Of a DNA stretch of 6,125 nt, positions 1 to 5,032 are shown piece by piece; position 1 is the first letter of the stretch, and every line of letters begins with the position of its first letter. A program made the position numbers and the translations under genes. This stretch comes from an uncultured bacterium. GTDB lineage: Bacteria; Actinomycetota; Coriobacteriia; Coriobacteriales; Coriobacteriaceae. Under the pieces are notes generated by a model. It searched no databases, was not told the DNA's origin, and worked only from the letters and a program-made list of their open reading frames with translations. The stretch is taken from assembly GCA_905215765.1 (NCBI GenBank), contig CAJMRP010000115.1, positions 1 through 6,125 on the forward strand, written 5' to 3'.

Positions 1-153
1 GACGCCCATCAGGAACACGGCGTCGTAGCCCTCGTCGGCGACCTTGTCGGCGAGCGCGGTCATCTTCTTGCCGGTCTCGTAGAGCGCCTTGCCGTCCTCG
101 AGATAGCCCTCCTGGTCGAAATGCATGATCTCGATCTTCTCGGTTTCCTTCAT
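1..153 (-). CDS. Partial SIS-like sugar-phosphate enzyme (N-terminus only)
   Basis: The first 51 codons of a minus-strand gene that continues beyond the left edge. The ATG at 151-153 is preceded by a good Shine-Dalgarno sequence (AGGAG, about 7 nt upstream). The peptide begins MKETEKIEIMHFDQEGYLED and ends with EGYDAVFLMGV at the window edge. An N-terminal helical stretch followed by a hydrophobic strand ending in Gly-Val is how many SIS-domain sugar isomerases and fructosamine-6-phosphate deglycases (FrlB/GlmS-isomerase type) begin, just before the glycine-rich phosphosugar loop. That loop is outside the window, so the family call is inference from the N-terminus and from the upstream SIS gene. 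It lies 60 bp downstream of that gene on the same strand with no convincing terminator between them, so the two are probably cotranscribed. Confidence 0.6.
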   Translation of the reverse strand, partial: MKETEKIEIMHFDQEGYLEDGKALYETGKKMTALADKVADEGYDAVFLMGV

Positions 154-189
154 TTGTCTCTCCTTTCTGGGGTTGTTTCCACATCCCCC

Positions 190-203
190 ATGCCAACGGG
201 CAT
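190..203. repeat. Small intercistronic hairpin
   Basis: ATGCC (190-194) and GGCAT (199-203) form a perfect 5-bp stem with a 4-nt loop in the gap between the two SIS-type genes. No T-run follows in the direction of transcription, so it is unlikely to be a full terminator. It could modestly affect mRNA stability, or it may be chance. Confidence 0.25.
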
Positions 204-213
204 CAAAACCCGC

Positions 214-1329
214 TTACATTCCGTAACACTCGGCCGCTTTGGCCTTAAGCGCATTGACTGACTCTTCGTAGCCCTCTGCCTTGACCTCCATTTGCTTGGA
301 GACGGCATCAAGATACGGGTGCACGTCCCATGACTTCAGACGCTCGGCTATCATGGCCGCAATCGTCTGGAAGAACACAAGATTGGGAATTGCGCTGAGC
401 AGCGGAGCCACCTGAGGCACCGCAACCTCGTGAGCCCTACCCTTGGGATGGGCCGTGAGCAGCACCGTTTTTGTCGTAACGTTCGATAGCGCATCAGCGA
501 TATTCGCAAGACGCTCCGACCCCTGCGGATCGTCGACGATAAACACCAGATAGCCCGGAACGATCTGCATCTCGGGACCGTGGACGAACTCCTCGCCTTC
601 GTGATGCATGGCAGGAATCTTGATGGTCTCGCTCAGCTTGAGGGCCGCCTCTTCGGCAACGCCATAGTTGGGGCCGTTGCCGACGACCATGGCAGGCGTG
701 TGCTCAGAAAGCTCGAGCATGTGGTCTTGGACATATGCCTCGGCGGTCTTGCACATCACGGCATTGGCATGGATAGCCTCGCGCAGGTCGTCAAGACGCT
801 GGGCAACGCCCTTGGCGTCAATCGTTCCGCGCGCCTGACCGCCGTAAATGCCAAAGAGCACCAGGTACTCAACGAGCACCTCGACGCCCAGAGTCACAAA
901 GTCCACCGACTCGACGCCCACACCGTAGTCAAGAACGATGTCAGCGTGTTCCTTGATGGGTGCCTCGACGTTTGCCGTGAGCGCAACTGCAGCCATATCG
1001 TGTGCGCGCATGTAATCGAGCGCCGCAATCGTATTGGTCGAATAGCCACTCTGCGAAACGGCAATGTTGAGCACATGCTGCGGATAGGTGTGTTCAAAAT
1101 CGACGAAGGCCTCGGGCGTCACAACGGACACCTGCATTTGCAGGGCATCTTGCAGGTAATCGCGGGCGCAATCGGCGGCATGGCGCGACGAACCCGAAGC
1201 AACGATGCGCAGCGCGTCAAAAGAACCGGACTGGAAAATATCAACGAGCTGCGCTACCAGCTCAGACGAACGCTCGAGGTTCTCCCCCATACGCACATGG
1301 GCAAGCTGAACGTAATCGAGCATCTTCAT
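214..1329 (-). CDS. Two-domain SIS sugar-phosphate isomerase/deglycase-like protein
   Basis: A 371-aa protein related to the isomerase half of glucosamine-6-phosphate synthase (GlmS), without the glutaminase half. It is probably a cytoplasmic enzyme acting on a phosphorylated amino sugar or sugar-amine adduct (deaminase/isomerase or FrlB-type deglycase). The first SIS domain shows the phosphosugar loop ASGSSRHAA (residues 44-52) and SQSGYSTNT (92-100). The second shows GNGPNYG (217-223), EEAALKLSET (226-235) and HGPE (250-253), matching the GlmS pattern E-x-A-L-K-L-x-E followed by HGP. The usual GlmS C-terminal tail motif is absent. The ATG at 1327-1329 is preferred because GAGGTGA lies directly upstream. 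An in-frame TTG at 1368 would start inside an operator-like palindrome and has no ribosome site. It lies downstream of two GntR regulators and upstream of a second SIS-like gene. The exact substrate cannot be assigned. Confidence 0.88.
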   Translation of the reverse strand: MKMLDYVQLAHVRMGENLERSSELVAQLVDIFQSGSFDALRIVASGSSRHAADCARDYLQDALQMQVSVVTPEAFVDFEHTYPQHVLNIAVSQSGYSTNTIAALDYMRAHDMAAVALTANVEAPIKEHADIVLDYGVGVESVDFVTLGVEVLVEYLVLFGIYGGQARGTIDAKGVAQRLDDLREAIHANAVMCKTAEAYVQDHMLELSEHTPAMVVGNGPNYGVAEEAALKLSETIKIPAMHHEGEEFVHGPEMQIVPGYLVFIVDDPQGSERLANIADALSNVTTKTVLLTAHPKGRAHEVAVPQVAPLLSAIPNLVFFQTIAAMIAERLKSWDVHPYLDAVSKQMEVKAEGYEESVNALKAKAAECYGM

Positions 1330-1333
1330 CGTC

Positions 1334-1340
1334 TCACCTC
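1334..1340 (-). promoter_or_regulatory. Ribosome binding site of the SIS gene
   Basis: GAGGTGA on the minus strand sits 4 nt before the ATG at 1327-1329. It decides this start over the TTG 39 nt further upstream. Confidence 0.7.
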
Positions 1341-1351
1341 GTAACAAATCA

Positions 1352-1368
1352 TTAGTATTTGATACCAA
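1352..1368. promoter_or_regulatory. Putative GntR operator 1 (GTAT-N3-ATAC palindrome)
   Basis: GTAT (1355-1358) and ATAC (1362-1365) are perfect inverted arms around TTG. TT/AA also pair at the outer ends, giving a 17-bp imperfect palindrome about 23 bp upstream of the SIS start codon. HutC-type GntR regulators usually bind short AT-rich palindromes of this size. Two such regulators are encoded directly upstream, so this is a sensible operator candidate. The assignment is inference. Confidence 0.45.
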
Positions 1369-1390
1369 TCACAGTTACAGGTTACGGCTT

Positions 1391-1399
1391 TTTGATACC
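1391..1399. promoter_or_regulatory. Putative second copy of the operator half-site (TTTGATACC)
   Basis: TTTGATACC here exactly repeats the nine bases at 1358-1366, in the same orientation and offset by 33 bp, about three helical turns. Only one arm of the palindrome is conserved. The phasing suggests two bound regulator molecules on one DNA face, but there is no direct evidence. Confidence 0.35.
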
Positions 1400-1456
1400 T
1401 CTTTGTCGATTAATTTATCCCCATCGGCGAACGGTCGATTTTGAGCCCTGTAAGGT

Positions 1457-1466
1457 TGTATATACA
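1457..1466. promoter_or_regulatory. Perfect palindrome TGTATATACA, candidate operator or -10 region
   Basis: A perfect 10-bp palindrome in the 193-bp gap (1330-1522) between the second GntR gene and the SIS gene. It resembles GTATA-type sites of GntR-family proteins. It also supplies a TATACA hexamer on the minus strand that could be a -10 element, with TTTTGA 17 nt upstream as a poor -35. The rest of the gap is AT-richer than the genes and shows no ORF or terminator hairpin. Confidence 0.35.
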
Positions 1467-1522
1467 GCTGACCCAACGATCAAAACTGGTTAGTTTCCCA
1501 GCCGTTATTCACAGAATACCAG

Positions 1523-2236
1523 CTAGTACGTATAGGTGTAGCCGCCCGTATCGCCACGATTGAAGGACTTTACATACTCGATAGCCTGACCGCTCGCGTC
1601 ATAGCTCACGCATTCCAAAAGCAAAACAAGATCGCCCTGTTCCAGTCCAAGGAGGCCGGCATCTCGTGCGCCCAGCGCTTCGATATCGAGCTTTTCCTGT
1701 GCCATGACTGGCTTTCGGCCCAGCATCTCATAGGTCTCGTACAAACTGAAGACCGACACGTCAATATCTTCGATGGTTGGGAACAGCAGGCAGGGAATCA
1801 GCGCCGTCTCAATCGATACGGGGCTACCGTTTATGCAGTTCAGGCGTCGAACGGAATAGAGCAGGTCGTCCTCGGCGATGCCAAACAGGTCGGCGTAATA
1901 TGGCCCCGCATAACGCTTGGAACGCGCGAGAATACGGACGGACGGCTCGCCGCCCGAAGCGCGGACCGATTCACGGAAACCGACCGTGCGTTCAAAAAAA
2001 GCAGGTACTTTCTGCGCCACAAAGGCACCTTTTCCCCGAACACGGCGAATCTGCCCGCGCCGAACCAGCTCATCGACAGCGCTTCGGATGGTCAAGCGTG
2101 TCGTACCAAATTCCTCGGCAAGGTCTTTTTCGGACGGAATCATGGAACCCGTGGGATATATACCGCGCTCGATACGTTCCTCGATGCGGCGTCGAATGCG
2201 CATATAAACCGGGGTGGCATCTACTGTTTCAGCCAT
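1523..2236 (-). CDS. GntR-family (HutC subfamily) transcriptional regulator with UTRA domain, copy A
   Basis: A 237-aa regulator of normal HutC-subfamily length. The N-terminal winged helix (about residues 9-73) contains IPSEKDLAEEFGTTRLTIR, the standard GntR recognition region, followed by the wing motif RRVRGKGAFV. Residues from about 93 to the end form a UTRA ligand-binding domain, including VSIETALIPCLLFP and a closing strand with IEYVKSFNRGD. UTRA domains bind small phosphorylated sugars or other metabolites and release the repressor from DNA. The start codon overlaps the end of the upstream paralogue by 16 bp and has AGGTG 4 nt before it, so translation is probably coupled. The gene lies 193 bp upstream of the SIS enzyme on the same strand, making that enzyme the likely target. 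The effector is unknown, probably the enzyme's substrate. The C-terminal YTYTY is unusual but does not look like a frameshift. Confidence 0.92.
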   Translation of the reverse strand: MAETVDATPVYMRIRRRIEERIERGIYPTGSMIPSEKDLAEEFGTTRLTIRSAVDELVRRGQIRRVRGKGAFVAQKVPAFFERTVGFRESVRASGGEPSVRILARSKRYAGPYYADLFGIAEDDLLYSVRRLNCINGSPVSIETALIPCLLFPTIEDIDVSVFSLYETYEMLGRKPVMAQEKLDIEALGARDAGLLGLEQGDLVLLLECVSYDASGQAIEYVKSFNRGDTGGYTYTY

Positions 2237-2988
2237 TGTTCACCTGCCACGCTCCTCATGCCGTTCTCTTCGCCGTTATCGGCAAAGCGGAACTTTGTGG
2301 GCAAAATCACCGATTTGCAATGCTCCACAAAACGCATGTCCTTATCAAATTCGATCGAGCTCTCATAGAACACCGGCGTTCCCTCTTCTTGCTGGAGCAG
2401 CTCGGCCTCTTCGACGTTCAAACGCGAGATGGAGATATGCTCACGTCCATGCTCAACACGCACGCCACCTTCTTTGAGCAAGACATCGTAAAGGCTCTCG
2501 CACTCAAAATCGTGCTCGGGAAGCGATGGGCACAGGGACAGGTTAACGTGAGCCGTCTCGATTGACGCCGGCTCGCCCTCAATAAGTCGAACGCGCTGCA
2601 TGCGGAGCAAAGGGGCGCCTACAGCCACCCCAAGCTTGTCGGCAAGCGTCTTATCCGCCTCGATGGTCCCGGTGGAAACCAGACGAGAAGAGGGGTGCAG
2701 GCCGGCAGTCCGCACAGCATCGGAGAAGTTATATGTTTCCTGAAAGATGTTCAGCGGCTTGGGAGGACACACATACGTGCCCGATCCGCGACGGCTCTCA
2801 AGCGTTCCACACGAGATGAGCCGCGTGATACCGGCACGCAACGCCGTACGCGAAACGCCAATCTCTTCGCACAGCACGCGCTCGGCCGGCAGGCGATCGC
2901 CGCCGGCAAGCTGATGGTGCTGGATATACCAAAGAATTCCCTCAACAGCACGATCTTTGGGGGGAATTGCATAAGATTCGCCTGCCAT
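2221..2988 (-). CDS. GntR-family (HutC subfamily) transcriptional regulator with UTRA domain, copy B
   Basis: A 255-aa regulator with the same architecture as its downstream neighbour but clearly diverged from it. The winged helix covers about residues 12-73, with LPAERVLCEEIGVSRTALR as the recognition segment and LESRRGSGTYV as the wing. The UTRA domain follows, from about residue 80 (IFQETYNFSDAVR) to about 235, and includes the family-typical ASIETAHVNLSLCPSL. About 17 polar residues extend beyond it. The ATG at 2986-2988 is preceded by GAGGAG at about 8-nt spacing. The gene starts 38 bp after the stop of the hypothetical gene, so it probably shares that transcript. The two regulators could bind the same operators, form heterodimers, or sense different ligands for one pathway; the sequence does not decide. 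Confidence 0.92.
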   Translation of the reverse strand: MAGESYAIPPKDRAVEGILWYIQHHQLAGGDRLPAERVLCEEIGVSRTALRAGITRLISCGTLESRRGSGTYVCPPKPLNIFQETYNFSDAVRTAGLHPSSRLVSTGTIEADKTLADKLGVAVGAPLLRMQRVRLIEGEPASIETAHVNLSLCPSLPEHDFECESLYDVLLKEGGVRVEHGREHISISRLNVEEAELLQQEEGTPVFYESSIEFDKDMRFVEHCKSVILPTKFRFADNGEENGMRSVAGEQWLKQ

Positions 2989-3026
2989 TGCACAGACTCC
3001 TCATTCAGAAACGTATGCCGCCAAAA

Positions 3027-3515
3027 TTAGGCCAGCCCTCCCATGGCATCAAATTCGGCCTTGATCTTCTCGGCGACATTCCGATACGACTTATATAGAC
3101 TTGAATCGCGTTTGACTTCGTCGGTCATAACGGGAATCTCTAATTTGGAAACCTCGTCTTTTCCCGTCTGAACCGCCACAACAACGCCCATACCAAGACA
3201 CATATTACGCTTGGCAGCGTTTATTTTCGCCGCCTTGGCAGGATTTGCCAGGATACGCTGGGCAAATTCCTGTTTAGAGACCGCTTCTTCGGCCTCCGGA
3301 TCGCCCGCCTCGGCCACTTCGCACTGCAACACGTCCGCATAGTCAAAAATCTTCGGCTCGCCGCCGCGCTGATGTACGGCCCACTTGCGATGCGTGGCAT
3401 CCTGGTAGATAGCCGGCAAAAACGTAAACCGCGGCGGGTCCAAAATCGTATCCGTGATGGTAAACACATCGGGATCAAAGGCATCCTGCGGGTTTTTCTT
3501 CTTGAACAGCCCCAT
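3027..3515 (-). CDS. Hypothetical protein, small and charged, probably cytoplasmic
   Basis: A 162-aa protein that I do not recognise. It begins MGLFKKKNPQDAF, has no signal peptide and no convincing membrane segment (the hydrophobic run LGMGVVVAVQ is too short). A middle part rich in aromatic and basic residues (FTFLPAIYQDATHRKWAVH) is followed by KIFDYADVLQCEV, an Ala/Glu-rich helix, a strand pair and a terminal helix ending EFDAMGGLA. The layout loosely recalls the C-terminal domain of DUF4428-type proteins, but without that family's zinc ribbon; this is a weak impression. The ATG at 3513-3515 is chosen because GGGAGG lies 5 nt upstream. An upstream in-frame ATG at 3546-3548 would place the promoter-like region inside the gene. 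It is first in the minus-strand block, 38 bp before the GntR pair, and may be cotranscribed with it by chance or function. Confidence 0.75.
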   Translation of the reverse strand: MGLFKKKNPQDAFDPDVFTITDTILDPPRFTFLPAIYQDATHRKWAVHQRGGEPKIFDYADVLQCEVAEAGDPEAEEAVSKQEFAQRILANPAKAAKINAAKRNMCLGMGVVVAVQTGKDEVSKLEIPVMTDEVKRDSSLYKSYRNVAEKIKAEFDAMGGLA

Positions 3516-3520
3516 ATCAG

Positions 3521-3526
3521 CCTCCC
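3521..3526 (-). promoter_or_regulatory. Ribosome binding site of the hypothetical gene
   Basis: GGGAGG on the minus strand, 5 nt before the ATG at 3513-3515. It supports this start over the longer reading. Confidence 0.7.
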
Positions 3527-3535
3527 GTACTAGTA

Positions 3536-3558
3536 TTAAACAACTCAAGCTGAATATA
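3536..3558 (-). promoter_or_regulatory. Possible promoter of the hypothetical-GntR-GntR transcript
   Basis: On the minus strand TGCTATATT gives an extended -10 (TATATT at 3553-3558). A second -10-like hexamer, TTTAAT, lies further downstream. No good -35 is seen. The 8-bp palindrome TACTAGTA at 3528-3535 lies next to the ribosome binding site and could be a regulator site. Moderate to weak support. Confidence 0.35.
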
Positions 3559-3636
3559 GCACCAATTTCAAGCCGCCGCCTTACCCTATCGGTGCGCGGC
3601 GTCTATGGCTCGCCCAGCGGAAGAGTTCACGGACGA

Positions 3637-3709
3637 GGGCCGGGGTGCCTGCCTTGTTTTGAGAAGCGGGCTCAGCGAACTTCTCAAAACAAGGCAGGCA
3701 CCCCGGCCC
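3637..3709. repeat. Long perfect inverted repeat (30-bp arms, 13-nt loop)
   Basis: Arms at 3637-3666 and 3680-3709 are perfectly complementary over 30 bp, separated by a 13-nt loop (3667-3679). Each arm contains CCGGGGTGCCTGCC and then TTGTTTTGAGAAG. It lies in the gene-free stretch 3516-3763, about 55 bp after the LacI stop codon. No T-run follows on either strand, so it is not a standard intrinsic terminator, although it would fold very strongly in RNA. A non-autonomous palindromic element (REPIN or MITE type) or a Rho-assisted or processed 3' end are the likeliest explanations. The rest of this stretch shows no gene. Confidence 0.85.
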
Positions 3710-3721
3710 CGCCGGCAAATA

Positions 3722-3734
3722 GCGGACACTCCGC
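3722..3734. repeat. Short hairpin downstream of the LacI gene
   Basis: GCGGA and TCCGC form a 5-bp stem with a 3-nt loop, about 30 bp after the LacI stop in the direction of transcription. No T-tract follows. It may help 3'-end formation or be incidental. Confidence 0.25.
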
Positions 3735-3763
3735 ATGCAATCTATGCAAACAAACAGGTACGC

Positions 3764-4792
3764 TTAGCTACATTCGGTAAGCTCGAGAACGCTGTCCTTA
3801 ACGATAAGCGCCGGCTCCAGAACGACCTCTTCGGCACGCCTGCCGCCCCTGCCGGCAAGACGCTTGGACATACAGCCAAAAGCATGCTCCGCGAGGACAC
3901 CAGGATCCTGCTCAATCGCGGTCAGCGCCGGCTCAAATAGAACGTCGGCTGCCGAGTTGTCATAGCTTACGACCGAGATATCGCTTGGGATGCTCTTCCC
4001 CATCTCGTGCAGGCGCTTGAGCAGACCCAGCGCAATGTTATCCGAGCTTGCGAACACGGCGGTAGCGTCAGTTGCGAGCACCGCCTCCGAGGCCTCGTAT
4101 GCGCTCGGAATGTAGTACTCGCTCTCAAACTCCAAACGCGCGTCAATAGGCAGCCCCACCTCGCGCAGCGCACGCTCGTAGCCGGCAAGACGTTTACGAC
4201 CCGTATTGGAACGGCGCGCATTAACCAAGCAGGCAATGCGACGGTGGCCCTGCTTGATTAGATAGCGGGTGGCCATATAGCCGCCCATCTCGTGGTCGAA
4301 CATCACCTTGTCGCACTCGAGTCCCTCAATGGCACGGTCAACCATCACGGCCGGAATGGGGAGATGACTGACTTCTTCGCGCAGGGCGCGGTCGTCGGAG
4401 AACTCGTCACCCACCACCAGAAAGACGCCATCGACGCCGCGCGTCACCAGCTGGCGCAGCAGCTCCAGATCGTCCTCGGCACTTCCACCCGAGCTGGTAA
4501 TAAAGAGCGCGTAGCCGTCCTCGCGGCAGCGCTTTTCCAAGCTGCCGGCGAGCGAGGCAAAAAAGCGGCTCTCGATGTTAGGGACGATAAGGCCCAGTGT
4601 GCGCGACTCGCGCATGACCAGGCTACGCGCGATCTGGTTAGGAACATAATGGTTGCGCGCCGCGACCTCTTTGATGAGCTTGCGGTTTTCTTCCGAGATG
4701 CGACAAGGCCGATTGTTGAGAACAAGCGAGACCGACGAAGGGGAAAGCCCCACCTCCTGGGCAATCTGCTTGAGAGTAACTTTGTTGCCCAT
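3764..4792 (-). CDS. LacI-family transcriptional regulator
   Basis: A 342-aa DNA-binding regulator of the usual LacI length. The helix-turn-helix is at residues 6-26 (VTLKQIAQEVGLSPSSVSLVLNN), followed by the hinge helix NQIARSLV (52-59) with the conserved minor-groove leucine. The periplasmic-binding-protein-like sugar domain begins at RTLGLIVPNIESRFFASL (about 64) and runs to the end, with AVFASSDNIALGLL and ISVVSYDNS typical of its second lobe. The ATG at 4790-4792 is preceded by GGAAGGAG. An upstream in-frame ATG (4915) would add 41 residues across the likely promoter and is rejected. It is divergent from murB, with a 240-bp spacer. No sugar genes adjoin it here, so its target may be elsewhere or in the flanking chromosome, and the ligand cannot be predicted. 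Confidence 0.93.
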   Translation of the reverse strand: MGNKVTLKQIAQEVGLSPSSVSLVLNNRPCRISEENRKLIKEVAARNHYVPNQIARSLVMRESRTLGLIVPNIESRFFASLAGSLEKRCREDGYALFITSSGGSAEDDLELLRQLVTRGVDGVFLVVGDEFSDDRALREEVSHLPIPAVMVDRAIEGLECDKVMFDHEMGGYMATRYLIKQGHRRIACLVNARRSNTGRKRLAGYERALREVGLPIDARLEFESEYYIPSAYEASEAVLATDATAVFASSDNIALGLLKRLHEMGKSIPSDISVVSYDNSAADVLFEPALTAIEQDPGVLAEHAFGCMSKRLAGRGGRRAEEVVLEPALIVKDSVLELTECS

Positions 4793-4796
4793 CTCG

Positions 4797-4804
4797 CTCC
4801 TTCC
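4797..4804 (-). promoter_or_regulatory. Ribosome binding site of the LacI gene
   Basis: GGAAGGAG on the minus strand, 4 nt before the ATG at 4790-4792. It fixes the start used here. Confidence 0.75.
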
Positions 4805-4827
4805 GAGTATTCGCGCAATCTCTTGAA

Positions 4828-4833
4828 AGTATA
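4828..4833 (-). promoter_or_regulatory. Likely -10 element of the LacI gene
   Basis: TATACT on the minus strand, 35 bp before the start codon, is a near-consensus -10. Only a poor -35 (TCATCA at 18-bp spacing) lies upstream. It falls inside the rejected N-terminal extension, which supports the shorter start. Confidence 0.4.
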
Positions 4834-4901
4834 GCGACCGTCCCTCTACCTTGATGATAAACACTTTACCAATCCGGTAGACGGCTGTTTTATCGCCGCG
4901 A

Positions 4902-4967
4902 TTGGCGCAAAGCAACCTAGCCCCTTTGCGCCATGTGATGCATTGGGGTCAGGTTACTTTGCACCAA
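4902..4967. repeat. REPIN-like imperfect inverted repeat in the lacI-murB intergenic region
   Basis: The left arm (4902-4924) and right arm (4945-4967) are complementary at 19 of 23 positions, separated by a 20-nt spacer. In the outer 17 bp only two positions differ, both transitions. The left arm also pairs perfectly over 10 bp with an internal copy: TGGCGCAAAG at 4903-4912 and CTTTGCGCCA at 4924-4933. The motif CTTTGCRCCA is thus present three times. Two inverted copies of a GGGGT-starting motif with a short spacer resemble REPIN elements mobilised by RAYT (Y1-type) transposases; this assignment is inference. Confidence 0.7.
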
Positions 4968-4989
4968 ATCCATCCGGGTGGGGTATATT
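4959..4989 (+). promoter_or_regulatory. Possible murB promoter
   Basis: TATATT at 4984-4989 is a plausible -10 about 44 bp before the murB start. TTGCAC at 4959-4964 could serve as a weak -35, though the spacing of 19 bp is long. The -35 lies inside the palindromic element, so that element may affect murB expression. Confidence 0.3.
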
Positions 4990-5032
4990 GCATTCGATTA
5001 ATGAAAACGACCACCATAAGGCGGATATTCGT

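Noticed and set aside
580..1344. 254-codon plus-strand ORF opposite the SIS gene
   Set aside because: It mirrors the SIS coding frame, has no recognisable domain and no ribosome site, and the opposite strand has clear SIS motifs.
1777..2565. 262-codon plus-strand ORF across the two GntR genes
   Set aside because: It spans the junction of two clear minus-strand genes and resembles no known protein.
3549..3763. Plus-strand ORFs running through the 30-bp inverted repeat
   Set aside because: Their translations follow the palindrome and the antisense of LacI, with no ribosome site or family resemblance.
4867..4879. TACC-N5-GGTA palindrome as a LacI operator
   Set aside because: The arms are only 4 bp, the spacing is odd, and it lacks the central CG and length typical of LacI-family operators.
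4793..4915. 41-residue N-terminal extension of the LacI protein
   Set aside because: LacI proteins start just before the helix-turn-helix. The extension covers a TATACT promoter element, and the internal ATG has a strong ribosome site.
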